Below are positions 33,637 through 42,997 of a DNA stretch of 64,000 nucleotides, piece by piece; the stretch's first letter is position 1, and each line of letters begins with the position of its first letter. Source of the stretch: CAYQJL01 sp964573295. GTDB lineage: Bacteria > Eisenbacteria > RBG-16-71-46 > CAIMUX01 > WJJG01. The stretch lies in contig CAZNJE010000001.1 of the NCBI GenBank assembly GCA_964573295.1, forward strand, positions 165,035-229,034, written 5' to 3'. Position numbers and translations under genes: made by a program. The notes under the pieces were generated by a model. It had not been told where the DNA came from. It worked only from the letters and a program-made list of their open reading frames with translations, and did not search any database.

Positions 33637-35393
33637 GTTCCCCACCGACGTTCGCGTAGATCCTGTTCTCCGGGGGAATCCGCGGGCGGCTCTACCGGCG
33701 GCTCTATCGGCGGGTTTGCCCGCTCGGCCACCGATCCGCCCTGGGACTCATCCGACGTGAGGCTCGCCTGGCCTCCGACCATGATCGGCCGTGCGGATGA
33801 GAAGGCCTCGTCCAGGATCGCGCGCAGATCGGGCTGCTTGCCCCGGGGCAGCTGGATCGTGCGGCCCGCCATCGAGATCTCCCAACTGCCGGGACGGCCG
33901 ATACCGTGTAACCCGGCCTTATGGAGTTCGCGCCGCAGTCGCCGCGCGAATGCGCCGGCCCCGCGCTCGGTTTCGTGGCAGAGCAGGACCGCAGCCCGGA
34001 ATGCCGTGGGGAAGCAGATCAGATCACCGTTGCGCGCCTGTGTATCGATCAGGTCCCTGAACCGTTCCCACACACCGGCGTTGCCTTTGGGGTCCGCGCC
34101 GCCGAAGGAGAAGCCCAGCAGGCTCACCGGGGCGGACAGGCGCTCCCCGGTGTGCAGACTGAGGGAAAGGGCCTGCAGGAAGGCCGGCACCGTCAGGATG
34201 TGGCTGCGCGCCTTGCTGAGTAACACGTCCATCATCTGCTCTTCCACGCCCGCATCGAAGGTGTGCAGGGCCATCTGGCTCATGACCCGCACCTTGTAGA
34301 CGAGTTCACGGACGTCGAAGGGGTAGTAGAGGAAGTCGGTCGCGCCATTGAGGTACCCGCGCACGCGCTCGGAGTGGCGGCGGCTCGAGCGCGAGACCAA
34401 CAGAATCGGCATGCCGTAGTGGCCCTGCCTCAAGGCCCGCGCGATGCCGAACCCGCTGAGCTTGGGCAGTTCGGTCTCGGCCAGCACGACCTGCGGCGAC
34501 CAGGTAACCGCGCGGGTCAAGCCATCGACCCCGTCGGTGGCCGTCTGGACCTGGACGGTGTCCTCCAGGAGTTCGGTCAACGAATCGAAGATGCCTTCGT
34601 CCGGGGAGATCAGTAGCGCCTTCGAGAGTGTTCCCGGCTCCAGCGGGGACGCTCCCGAGCCAGTCGCGCCGGCCACCTCGGCCGCGTCGGGCGCGGGCAA
34701 AAGACCCGCTCCCTGCACGATCTCGCACGGCAGCTCAGCCCCGCTCGGTGTCGGCTGACGCGCCTTCTCGATCTTGAGCAGGATCGAGCCCGGCGGTTTC
34801 TCACCCCGGACCCTCTCCCAGAGGTTCTGCTTGGCCCGCTCCACCGAGACGGTGGCCCAGCACAGCTCACGCAGCAAATCGCCGGCGCCCGACCGGTCAC
34901 GCAGGACTTTGCTGCCCGCGAGCAGCAGCGTCGTCCAGCCGCGGCGGGAGAGCCCGTCGACCAGGGCCGTCAGTTGCTCCCGAAGCTGGGTGCAGTTGGT
35001 GGAGGTCTCGATCAGCGGCTCGAGGGTATCGATCACCACCCCGGCGACCGGCAACTGCTCGGCGGCATCGGCCACACGTTCCAGGAAGGCCTCGGCGCCC
35101 AGCTCCCGGAATTGCTCCGCGGCTTCGAACCCGAACTCGCCCAGGATGAGCTGGTGGTTGCGCCAGTGACCCTCGAGGGGCAGCCCCATGTCGGCCGCGT
35201 GCTGAAAGAACTCGCTGGGTCGCACGGTGCTCAAGTAGAGCACCACGCCGCCCCCACGGATCCACGATTGGGCCATCTGAAGCCCGAGAACGGTCTTGCC
35301 CACGCCATGCTGGCCGTGAAACAGATAGACGTGGCCCGGGACGATGGTGCCGAGCAATCGCCGAATCACCGGAATCTGACTGGAGTCCTTCAT
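33633..35393 (-). CDS. RecA/KaiC-like ATPase with degenerate REC and GGDEF-like domains
   Basis: About 586 residues; ATG 35393 has GGGGAG upstream, and the frame to 35537 lacks support. Residues 1-225 are a RecA/KaiC-like ATPase: Walker A GQHGVGKT, a Walker B-like VAGVVIDTLEPL, and RGWTTLLLAGSK. Residues about 265-385 are a receiver-like domain (LLISPDEGIFDSL, QVVLAETELPKLSGFGIARAL, PILLVSRSS) in which the phospho-acceptor Asp position appears to hold Glu. The next 150 residues resemble a worn GGDEF fold without its motif. The tail is Pro/Glu-rich. A role in signal-dependent regulation of a membrane partner, perhaps the coupled small protein, is inference. Confidence 0.78.
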   Translation of the reverse strand: MKDSSQIPVIRRLLGTIVPGHVYLFHGQHGVGKTVLGLQMAQSWIRGGGVVLYLSTVRPSEFFQHAADMGLPLEGHWRNHQLILGEFGFEAAEQFRELGAEAFLERVADAAEQLPVAGVVIDTLEPLIETSTNCTQLREQLTALVDGLSRRGWTTLLLAGSKVLRDRSGAGDLLRELCWATVSVERAKQNLWERVRGEKPPGSILLKIEKARQPTPSGAELPCEIVQGAGLLPAPDAAEVAGATGSGASPLEPGTLSKALLISPDEGIFDSLTELLEDTVQVQTATDGVDGLTRAVTWSPQVVLAETELPKLSGFGIARALRQGHYGMPILLVSRSSRRHSERVRGYLNGATDFLYYPFDVRELVYKVRVMSQMALHTFDAGVEEQMMDVLLSKARSHILTVPAFLQALSLSLHTGERLSAPVSLLGFSFGGADPKGNAGVWERFRDLIDTQARNGDLICFPTAFRAAVLLCHETERGAGAFARRLRRELHKAGLHGIGRPGSWEISMAGRTIQLPRGKQPDLRAILDEAFSSARPIMVGGQASLTSDESQGGSVAERANPPIEPPVEPPADSPGEQDLRERRWGT

Positions 35394-35588
35394 GCGACGC
35401 TCCCCAAGCGACGTTCCCCAAGGTTGCGGTACCGGTGGCCTGGCCGGCCGGAAGCCGGCTCCTTCAATCATCGGCCTCGGCGCCATCGGTCTGCACACCG
35501 AATCTCGACCCAGCCGCGAATGCCTCGTAACGACCATATCGGTAACGTGCGTCTTGCTTGGAAGTTGCCGGCCTCGTATGCTGCCGCC

Positions 35589-36341
35589 ATGCGATTGATC
35601 CTGGCAAGCAGCTCTCCCTACCGGCGCGCGCTGATCGCGCGGCTGGGCCTGCTGTGCGAGACGGCCTCTCCCCCGTACGAAGAGGTCCAGCCCTCACCGG
35701 AATGGGATGCGGCCGCCCTGGTCATCGAGAATGCCCTCGGCAAAGCCCGGGCCGTAGCCTCGGCTGTCCCGCCAGGCACGCCCACCATCGTGATTGGAAG
35801 CGACCAGGTGGCGGTCTGCGGCGGCGAGGTCCTGCTGAAGCCGGGCACGACCGGGCGGGCGCGTGACCAACTCGCCCGCCTGAGCGGGCGCGAGCACGAG
35901 CTGCTCACCGCCGTCGCAATCGTCGCCATCGGGCGCGTGACCAGCGGGCGCGTGACCAGCGGGCTCCTGACCCGCGGGCTGGAGATCCGCGGGCTCCTGG
36001 CCAGCGAGCTCCAGACCAGGGCTCGCGAGGGTGAGGCGAGCAACGATCCGCCGTGGGAAGCGCATCGGCTCGTGCGAAACCGGCTGCGGATGCGCCAGCT
36101 ATCGGCAGAGCAGATCGCCGCCTATGTGGAGCACGAACGCCCGCTCGATTGCGCCGGCGCCTACAAGTCCGAGGGGCTCGGCATCGCGCTCTTCGAGTAC
36201 CTGCGCGGCGACGACCCTACCGCGATCGTGGGCCTGCCCCTGGTGGCCCTGTGTGATCTGCTGCGGCAAGCCGGCCTCGATCCATTGCTCGATGAAGCCA
36301 CAACACGGGACCCCGCGCGCAAGGGGGAGGAAGACCGATGA
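35589..36341 (+). CDS. Maf/YceF-family nucleotide pyrophosphatase with inserted repeats
   Basis: 250 residues from ATG 35589; the family norm is about 190-200. Motifs are MRLILASSSPYRRALI (nucleotide grip), IVIGSDQVAV (catalytic Asp), ERPLDCAGAYKSEGLGIALFEYLRGDDPTAIVGLPL, closest to the 7-methyl-GTP pyrophosphatase (YceF) branch. It removes non-canonical nucleotides by splitting the diphosphate bond. About 45 extra residues, made by six 15-bp repeats, sit where the family has a short beta-turn before RLRMRQLSAEQIAAYV. The core residues are kept, so the insert is probably a surface loop. The stop overlaps the start of the symporter gene. Confidence 0.9.
   Translation: MRLILASSSPYRRALIARLGLLCETASPPYEEVQPSPEWDAAALVIENALGKARAVASAVPPGTPTIVIGSDQVAVCGGEVLLKPGTTGRARDQLARLSGREHELLTAVAIVAIGRVTSGRVTSGLLTRGLEIRGLLASELQTRAREGEASNDPPWEAHRLVRNRLRMRQLSAEQIAAYVEHERPLDCAGAYKSEGLGIALFEYLRGDDPTAIVGLPLVALCDLLRQAGLDPLLDEATTRDPARKGEEDR
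35931..36020 (+). repeat. Six 15-bp repeats inside Maf
   Basis: Two perfect units GGGCGCGTGACCAGC followed by four variants (GGGCTCCTGACCCGC, GGGCTGGAGATCCGC, GGGCTCCTGGCCAGC, GAGCTCCAGACCAGG) code for GRVTS/GLLTR-type pentapeptides. Confidence 0.93.
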
Positions 36342-38227
36342 TGTTGGCGCCTGTCGACTGGGGCATCATCGGTGCCTACGCGATCGTCATGTTGGCGGCG
36401 GGTGTCTATTTCTCGAGACGGGCCTCGCGCAGCATGACCGACTTCTTCATCTCCGGCCGCAACCTGCCCTGGTGGATCGCCGGCACGTCAATGGTGGCGA
36501 CCACCTTCGCTTCCGACACGCCGCTGATCGTCACCGAGATCGTGCGCACCGAAGGCGTGGCGGGCAACTGGATCTGGTTCAACTTCGCGATCAGTCACGC
36601 GTTGACCACCTTCTTCCTGGCCACGCTCTGGCGCCGGGCACGCGTGGTCACCGACGTCGAGCTCTGCGAGCTGCGCTACGCCGGCCGCGGCGGCCGGGCC
36701 CTACGGCTGTTCAAGGGCACCTTCTACGCCTTCGTCACGAATAGCGTGGTGCTCGGTTGGGTGTTGCTCGCGATGGCCACGATCAGCGAAGAGGTGCTCG
36801 GCCTGCCCAAGCTCCAGACGATCGCCGCCGGCGTGGCGCTGGCAACGCTCTACGCCACCCTCTCGGGCCTGTGGGGCGTGGTGGCCACCGACCTGCTTCA
36901 GTTCACGGGGGCGATGGTCGGCTCCTTCGTGCTCATGTTCAAGGCCTTCGACCATGTGGGCGGCATTCGCGGGTTCGCACCGGTGCTCGAGAAGCTCACG
37001 GCCGCCAACGGCCGTCCCGCGATGGACATGCTGCCGCCCCTCTTCGGTTCCGGCGAGATCACGCGCCAGGGCGTGGAACAAGCCGCCGGCGCGACCCTGG
37101 CCGGGTTTCTGGTGGCGGTCGGTGTTCAGTGGTGGTCATGGAAATACTCCGACGGCGGCGGTGTGCTCATACAGCGCATGTCGGCCACGCGCAACGAACG
37201 CCATTCGCTGCTGGCGATGCTGTGGTTCACCTTCGCGAACTATGTCGTGCGTCCTTGGCCGTGGTTCATGGTGGCGCTGATCTCGCTGGTCGTCTTCCCG
37301 GAGCTCACCGACCACAAGGCGGCCTATCCACGCATGATGGCCGAGTTTCTGGGTCCCGGCTGGCTGGGACTCATGATGGCCGCGATCCTGGCGGCGTTCA
37401 TGTCCACCGTCGACACGCACATCAACCTGGGCGCCTCCTACTTCGTCAATGACATTTACCGACGCTTCCTGCACACGACCGGCAGCGAGGGTCACTATGT
37501 CTTGATCGGCCGGCTGGCAAGCGTGATGTTCCTGTGTATCGGAGGCCTGATCGCCCTGTATAACGACAGCATCGTCGGGCTCTTCGTCTTCCTCCTGCAG
37601 CTCATTGCCGGGGCAGGCGTCGTCTTCCTGCTGCGCTGGTTCTGGTGGCGCATTCACGCGTGGACTGAAATCAGCGCCATGCTGGCGAGCCTGACGGTGG
37701 CGACGCTACTCAACCTCTCCAACGAGCACGACTGGTTCGGTCACGCGTTCGCCTCCTGGGAGATCTTTCTGATCAACGTCACGCTCTCGGCCGCGATCTG
37801 GCTCACGGTAACCTTCCTCGTGTCGCCCCCCGACCCGGCCGACCTGGTGACCTTCTACCGGCGGGTCCGCCCGGGCGGGGCCTGGGGCCCCGTGCGGCGT
37901 GCGGAGGCGCGGATGACGCAGGAGGCGCACGCCGGAGAACGTGCCCACCACACCCTGGAAGGGCAACCGGCACAGACGGATCCGGCAGACCGGCACGAGC
38001 GGGCGCGGCCGGCAGAGGAAGAGCACTGGCAGCCTCGCCGCCGGCTGGAGTGTTTTCTGCTGACGTTGGTGCTCGTCTACGGCAGCCTCTTTGGCATCGG
38101 GCAGTTTCTCTACGGGCGCTGGAACATCGCTGCGCTGTTGACCGGATGCAGCCTGCTGGCACTCGTGCGACTGGTGCTTCTTCTCCGGGCGCCGGCTCGA
38201 GCGGAAGGACGCGCGGAAGGACGATAG
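36338..38227 (+). CDS. Sodium/solute symporter (SSS family)
   Basis: 629 residues. ATG 36338 overlaps the Maf TGA (ATGA); a second ATG follows at 36341. The first 520 residues show about 12-13 TM spans with SSS hallmarks: ADRRASRSMTDFFISGRNLPWW-like start, TTFASDTPLIVTEIVRTEGVAG, GVVATDLLQF, MAAILAAFMSTVDTHINLGASYFVNDIYRRF. Substrate could be a sugar, amino acid or other small solute. A hydrophilic linker (about residues 520-570, with ERAHHTLEGQPAQTD) and two more TM spans form an unusual C-terminus. Its coupling to Maf is only by overlap. Confidence 0.9.
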   Translation: MMLAPVDWGIIGAYAIVMLAAGVYFSRRASRSMTDFFISGRNLPWWIAGTSMVATTFASDTPLIVTEIVRTEGVAGNWIWFNFAISHALTTFFLATLWRRARVVTDVELCELRYAGRGGRALRLFKGTFYAFVTNSVVLGWVLLAMATISEEVLGLPKLQTIAAGVALATLYATLSGLWGVVATDLLQFTGAMVGSFVLMFKAFDHVGGIRGFAPVLEKLTAANGRPAMDMLPPLFGSGEITRQGVEQAAGATLAGFLVAVGVQWWSWKYSDGGGVLIQRMSATRNERHSLLAMLWFTFANYVVRPWPWFMVALISLVVFPELTDHKAAYPRMMAEFLGPGWLGLMMAAILAAFMSTVDTHINLGASYFVNDIYRRFLHTTGSEGHYVLIGRLASVMFLCIGGLIALYNDSIVGLFVFLLQLIAGAGVVFLLRWFWWRIHAWTEISAMLASLTVATLLNLSNEHDWFGHAFASWEIFLINVTLSAAIWLTVTFLVSPPDPADLVTFYRRVRPGGAWGPVRRAEARMTQEAHAGERAHHTLEGQPAQTDPADRHERARPAEEEHWQPRRRLECFLLTLVLVYGSLFGIGQFLYGRWNIAALLTGCSLLALVRLVLLLRAPARAEGRAEGR

Positions 38228-38839
38228 ATGGCACGGCACAGTCCCGAAGAGATCGAGCGCTATTGGCGAGAGCAGAACCCGCGCCGGCGAGCGCTGCGCG
38301 AGCAGCTCGATGCCCGCCGCCTTCCTTACGGCATCGCCGTCTGGAACCTCACCAAGGAGTGGAACATCGGCAATCTCCTGCGGACGGCCAACGCCTTCCT
38401 GGCGGGCGAGATCATCTTGATCGGGCGGGAGGAGTTCGACGACACCGGCAGCGCTCGCGTCCATCGTTTCGAGCGCATGCACCACGTGCCCGATCGGGAG
38501 ACCTTCCTGCGCTATGCCGACGAACAGGACTATGAGACCGTGGCGGTGGAGATCGATCCGGAGGCCGTGGTGCTGCCCGAGTTCCGCTACCCTCGCAAGC
38601 CGCTCTTCGTGCTCGGCTCGGAGCTCGAAGGCCTGCCGCCCGAGCTCATGCAATCGGCGCAACACAAGGTGATGATCCCGCAGTACGGACTGATTCCGTG
38701 CCTGAACGTCAACATCAGCTGCAGCATCGTCCTCTACGACTATGTGACCCGCACCTACCCGGCCCTCGATCCTGCGCCGGTCGAAGGTGCCAAGTACAAG
38801 CGGTACCCGGGCAGTGGCCGGGACCAGCCTCGAGTTTGA
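38228..38839 (+). CDS. SpoU/TrmH-family RNA 2'-O-methyltransferase
   Basis: 203 residues; its ATG begins directly after the TAG of the symporter. The three SPOUT knot motifs are present: EWNIGNLLRTANAF (motif 1), LFVLGSELEGLPPELMQ (motif 2) and LIPCLNVNISCSIVLYDYV (motif 3), with an N for the usual S in LNVS. Members methylate a ribose 2'-OH in tRNA or rRNA. The target nucleotide cannot be told from sequence. The C-terminal 25 residues are basic and probably bind RNA. Confidence 0.9.
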   Translation: MARHSPEEIERYWREQNPRRRALREQLDARRLPYGIAVWNLTKEWNIGNLLRTANAFLAGEIILIGREEFDDTGSARVHRFERMHHVPDRETFLRYADEQDYETVAVEIDPEAVVLPEFRYPRKPLFVLGSELEGLPPELMQSAQHKVMIPQYGLIPCLNVNISCSIVLYDYVTRTYPALDPAPVEGAKYKRYPGSGRDQPRV

Positions 38840-39037
38840 GCTGGACGTCCCATGCCTACGGTTGCTCCATCACCCGGATGAAGCTTGATCCCGGCTGATT
38901 CCGCTTCGTCTCGCCCGAACCCGCCAACGCGCACGACAGGGCTATTCAATCAGGCTACTCAATCACGACGCCGGACCGTCCGATAGGTGACCTAACGAGA
39001 GGTACGGTGCGTGAAGCGACAGATCAAGGGAACAACC

Positions 39038-40522
39038 ATGAATCTCCATGCCTGGGCGGATGCTCTCCGTCCCGCCCTGCGTGTGATGAGCACCGCTACG
39101 GGCTGCCACCTGCGGCTGGTGGCTGAAGATCGTACGACCCTGCAGGAGGTGAAATCTCCCGCTGCCGTCGCGCCGCAGGCCCTGCTCTACGAGCATTCCC
39201 TCCTCGCACCGGGCCAACAGGCCGTAGCCCTGCAGCTCTGGGGCCCGGAAGACGACGCCGACCAACAACTGCGGCGGGATCTCGTTGCCCGTTTCGTTGA
39301 GGTGCTCGAAGCCGAATCTGGGCTACTGGGACAGTTGCAACGGCGCCATGAGCTCCTGCGTTTGCGGGACCGCGAGATCGACCTGCTCTTCCATTTCTCG
39401 CCGCTGCGCATCCAGCGTGACAGCCGCAGCCTGGCCTTGGGGGCGCTCATCGAGGGAGTGGCCCGCCTTCAGGGCGAGGGGTTCGCCATCGCGAGCCTCT
39501 TGAGCGACGAGTATAGCCGGATCCGCGGCCGGATCGGGACGGTGGACCACGAGCAGATCACCGGCGGCGGACTCTCATGGTCGGTCATCGGGACCCAGGT
39601 TCTGGAGCACTTGGACCGTGCCGGGGCCAGCTGGTCATCGATGCCGGCCGAGGTGCTGGCCGAGTTCGAGCTGCGTTGCAAGCAGACCCTCGAAGGCTGC
39701 TGCGTACCCATCAAGGTCGACGGGCGAGCGCTCGGCTACGTGGCGCTGGTCCGTCCGCTCGGAGCGCGGCGCCGGCCTGGTCCCAGCACCCGTCTGCTGC
39801 GCGGTCTGGCCCACCGCATTTCGAGCGCGCTCGCTTCGATCCATCTGCGTTCGGAGCGACACCTGTTCTTGTTCAACACCGTCAAGAGCCTGATCGCGGT
39901 GGTAGAGGCCAAGGACCGCTACACCCGGGGTCACTCCGAGCGCGTCCACTACCTGGCCATGCGCACCGGCGCCCGCCTCCGGCTCAGCGCCGAGGACATG
40001 GAATCGCTCAACTGGGCCGCCATCCTGCACGACATCGGCAAGCTCTACATCCCGGGCGCCGTATTGAGCAAGCGGAGCAGCCTGAATGACGATGAGTGGG
40101 CGCTCATTCGCACCCATCCGGAACGTGGATGCCAGCTGCTGACCACGATTCCGAGACTGGGCCCGGCGCTACCGGGCATCCGCCACCATCACGAGGCCTT
40201 CGGCGGCGGCGGCTACCCCGATGGCCTTACGGGAGAGAACATCCCGCGCCTGGCCCGCATCATCGCGGCCGCCGACGCGTTCGACACGATGACATCCGAC
40301 CGTCCCTACCTCCAGCACGTCTCCTGTCGCAACGCGCTGGAGGTGCTTCGAGAGAAAGCCGGAAGCAAGTTCGATCCCCAGGTCGTCGAGGCGATCTCCG
40401 AGGTCATCGAGGGTGAGTTGCTCGCGGGGACCCTGGCCTTCGAAGCTCTCCGCGGGCGGGCCACGCACCACCTGGACCTCGAGCCTCCGGGTGAGGCGGG
40501 CGCGGGGGAAGAGGCCGCCTAG
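39038..40522 (+). CDS. GAF-like/HD-GYP-domain protein
   Basis: About 494 residues. ATG 39038 follows AAGGGA; a GTG at 39011 would add nine residues. The first 290 residues hold a GAF-like sensor region (LRLVAEDRTTLQEV, VPIKVDGRALGYVALVRPLG). The HD-GYP domain covers about 295-450: RYTRGHSERVHYLAM, AAILHDIGKLYIPG, THPERGCQLL, HHHEAFGGGGYPDGLTGENIP and ADAFDTMTSDRPY. The HD and GYP signatures are intact, but the usual Asp before GxGYP is Gly. It is expected to hydrolyse c-di-GMP. It is probably monocistronic. Confidence 0.92.
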   Translation: MNLHAWADALRPALRVMSTATGCHLRLVAEDRTTLQEVKSPAAVAPQALLYEHSLLAPGQQAVALQLWGPEDDADQQLRRDLVARFVEVLEAESGLLGQLQRRHELLRLRDREIDLLFHFSPLRIQRDSRSLALGALIEGVARLQGEGFAIASLLSDEYSRIRGRIGTVDHEQITGGGLSWSVIGTQVLEHLDRAGASWSSMPAEVLAEFELRCKQTLEGCCVPIKVDGRALGYVALVRPLGARRRPGPSTRLLRGLAHRISSALASIHLRSERHLFLFNTVKSLIAVVEAKDRYTRGHSERVHYLAMRTGARLRLSAEDMESLNWAAILHDIGKLYIPGAVLSKRSSLNDDEWALIRTHPERGCQLLTTIPRLGPALPGIRHHHEAFGGGGYPDGLTGENIPRLARIIAAADAFDTMTSDRPYLQHVSCRNALEVLREKAGSKFDPQVVEAISEVIEGELLAGTLAFEALRGRATHHLDLEPPGEAGAGEEAA

Positions 40523-40718
40523 AGACCGATTCTTCGGCACACACCACCCAAATTCCTCGGGCATAACCTTCAGACCCACCCCCGGCCGGCCGATACATGA
40601 AGAACCGATTGGATTCCGTCGCGTGCATCCAGCCGTGGCCCGAACGCCAGTTTGGCCGGGCCCCAGCGGCGAATCGACCGGGAAACCGGCCGGCAGCATC
40701 CGGAGCGAGGAGGAGAAG

Positions 40719-41567
40719 ATGTGGTCCAACTCGATCGTGGCATTCACCGCAGACTCTCGGGCGAAGCGTAGGGCCCTGGCGGCCGGCGCCGTGCTCTTCG
40801 TGGCGCTTGCGCTGGGAAGTCCCCCGCCCGCGGCTGATGAGAACAACCTCAGCGGCGGCGTCTTGTTGACCCATCATCCCCCTCAGCTGCAGTACTCGAG
40901 CGGCTACGATCTCTGCGAGCAGTACGAGGAGTTCGTGATCAGCTCCTGCGAAGAGCAGGTCAACCGCATCGACCTGAACGGCGACGAAGCCGTCAGCGTC
41001 TGGTATGTGGTCGCCGCTTGGGACGAGCCGAAAACCTGGTGCGGCACCGAATTCGGCTTTGGCACCTTCAATCCGGATGCCTTCTACTTCAGCGACTACG
41101 GCGCCTGCCTGCCGAATCACCTGGAGCTTTCGACCAACGGCTGGCCGGGGCCGAACGAGGGCACCGTCGTGGTGGCCACCGACGTCGTCTGGAGTGGCAA
41201 TTTCTTGCCCGTCTACTACTTCGTGGGCCGGGCCTACTACGTCGACACGATTCCGCTGAGCGTCGATCCCGCCCAGGAGTTCGCTGGCTTCGGGAATTGC
41301 TCAGTGCCACCCGAGATCTGGAACGCCCAGCTCGGTGTGCTCGGCCTCTTCACCGACGGGGTCTACCTCTGTCCGCCCGAGGCCATTCACGCCTGCTGCG
41401 ATCCGGCCACGGGCGATTGCCTGCTCTTGACCGAGGACGAGTGCGAATCCGCCGAGGGCATCTGGCTGCAGGAGACCGATTCCTGCGACCCGAACCCGTG
41501 CACCCCTACCCCTGCCCGGACACCGGTCAGCTGGGGTGAGGTGAAGGCGCTCTACGAGTACCAGTAG
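40719..41567 (+). CDS. Secreted Cys-rich protein of unknown function
   Basis: About 282 residues; ATG 40719 follows GAGGAGGAGAAG. The signal peptide ends near PPPAADE (ALAAGAVLFVALALGS). The mature part has WYVVAAWDEPKTWCGTEFGFG, STNGWPGPNEGTVVVATD and IWNAQLGVLGLF, a pattern I know only from uncharacterised exported proteins. Near the C-terminus is a small Cys-rich module, ACCDPATGDCLLLTEDECESAEG with DSCDPNPC, which occurs in secreted proteins of several environmental phyla. No catalytic residues are evident. Strong hairpins follow the gene. Confidence 0.78.
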   Translation: MWSNSIVAFTADSRAKRRALAAGAVLFVALALGSPPPAADENNLSGGVLLTHHPPQLQYSSGYDLCEQYEEFVISSCEEQVNRIDLNGDEAVSVWYVVAAWDEPKTWCGTEFGFGTFNPDAFYFSDYGACLPNHLELSTNGWPGPNEGTVVVATDVVWSGNFLPVYYFVGRAYYVDTIPLSVDPAQEFAGFGNCSVPPEIWNAQLGVLGLFTDGVYLCPPEAIHACCDPATGDCLLLTEDECESAEGIWLQETDSCDPNPCTPTPARTPVSWGEVKALYEYQ

Positions 41568-41638
41568 GGCTACCGGGCTGGTGCCAGGCGGGGCGCGCGC
41601 GCAGCCTCCATCCACTGGCCTTGACAGCGGTTTCCTGA

Positions 41639-41686
41639 CCCCACCTGGGGTTTCTTCATTGCCGGGCCCCCGCGAGAGCGGGGGCC
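41639..41686. terminator. Two adjacent terminator-like hairpins
   Basis: CCCC-ACCT-GGGG followed by TTTCTTC (41639-41656), and GGCCCCCGC-GAGA-GCGGGGGCC (41665-41686). They lie between two convergent genes and may stop transcription from both sides. Confidence 0.75.
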
Positions 41687-41787
41687 ATTCCTCTGCTCCG
41701 AGATGTGGTCACCGGCGCTCAGACCGCGGATGGTCCTCGACGCAGAGCTACTCGCGCGCGCGTCGAGCGGGCTCGCCGGCGCGCGTC

Positions 41788-42939
41788 TCATGCGCGATCC
41801 GGCGCCTCCTGACGGATCTCCACCGGCAACCCGCGCCGCGCCAGTCCCTCGAGCACCTCCCGCGGATCGAGCGCATCTTCCTGCGGCACCACGCCCGCGC
41901 GCGTTCTGCGGCCGGCCAGAATGAGCTGCATTGCGATCGCCGCCGGGAACGCCGTGCACTGCTGCATCGCCGACAAGCCGGTCTGGGAATCGAACGGCGT
42001 GATCCACTCGTGAATGACTCGCTCGCCGCCGGTACCAGTGGTCGTCACCCGCAGCAGGATCACATCTTCCTGATCGTGCGGCAGCGCGCGATCGAGCAGC
42101 GTGATCAGCACCTCCTTGGGCACCGCCTTCCCGACCCGGGTCTCGACCGGATCGGGGCCGGCAAACCCCAAAGCGAAAAGCGTGCGCAGGATCTCGCAAT
42201 GCCCGGGGTAACGAATGGTCTTGTAGTCGAGTTCGCGCACCTTTCCGGCATAGGTTCTGGGCAACGTGGAGGAGCCGCCCGCGGTCTGGAAAGCTTCGAG
42301 CCGACCGTAGGGCGGTGGGAACTCGATCGTCTCGAGTTCCGAAAGCGACGGCACCGTGACCGGGCGGCCGTCACGCAACACCTCGGCGTCTTCCAGGTAC
42401 TCGTTGACGAGGCCTTCGGCGGAGAAGGAGATCGCATACTTCAGCGGCGGTTGCGGGTCGACCGGCAATCCCCCGACGCGCATCCGGACCGAATCGGCCT
42501 CGCCCACCTGGCGGATGCCGTCGGCCGCCAGCACGCTCACCAGACCGGGCGCCAGCCCGCAGTCGGGAAGGATCGTCACGCCCCGACGGCGAGCCTTCTC
42601 GTCCAGCGCCAGCTGGCGGGCGACGATGTCGGGATTGCCGCCCAGGTCGACCATGGAGAGGCCCTTCTCGATCGCCACCTCGGCGAGAACGGCGTTGAGT
42701 CGATAGGTCGCGGCACCGATCAAACCGTCGTAGCCCCCGATTGCCGCGGCCACCTCGACCGGGGAACCGAGATCACACCGGACCACCTCGAGCGGCGCCG
42801 CGGGGTACCGGGCGCGCAGGGCGGCCAGTGCCTCGCCCGACTGATCCAGAAGCAGGATCTGTTCGGGCGGATCGTGGTGGAGGAAGTCGTGGATGAGTCC
42901 TGCGGCCATCTTGCCGGCCCCGGCGATTGCGATGCGCAC
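41788..42939 (-). CDS. Saccharopine-dehydrogenase-family protein
   Basis: About 383 residues. The start is GTG 42939, behind AAAGGAAAGGAACC; the frame continues to an ATG at 43044 through a collagen-like repeat. VRIAIAGAGKMAAGLIHDFL is the NAD(P)-binding turn, DLGGNPDIV and LPDCGLAPGLVSVLA are saccharopine-dehydrogenase/carboxynorspermidine-synthase-like motifs, and YPGHCEILRTLFALGF is typical of the C-terminal domain. Members act on amino-acid or polyamine imines. The exact substrate is unknown. Confidence 0.88.
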   Translation of the reverse strand: MRIAIAGAGKMAAGLIHDFLHHDPPEQILLLDQSGEALAALRARYPAAPLEVVRCDLGSPVEVAAAIGGYDGLIGAATYRLNAVLAEVAIEKGLSMVDLGGNPDIVARQLALDEKARRRGVTILPDCGLAPGLVSVLAADGIRQVGEADSVRMRVGGLPVDPQPPLKYAISFSAEGLVNEYLEDAEVLRDGRPVTVPSLSELETIEFPPPYGRLEAFQTAGGSSTLPRTYAGKVRELDYKTIRYPGHCEILRTLFALGFAGPDPVETRVGKAVPKEVLITLLDRALPHDQEDVILLRVTTTGTGGERVIHEWITPFDSQTGLSAMQQCTAFPAAIAMQLILAGRRTRAGVVPQEDALDPREVLEGLARRGLPVEIRQEAPDRA

Positions 42940-42997
42940 GCTGTGTGGTTCCTTTCCTTTGGATGGATTGGCTTTTCCTGGTCTTCCGTGGGTGCCC

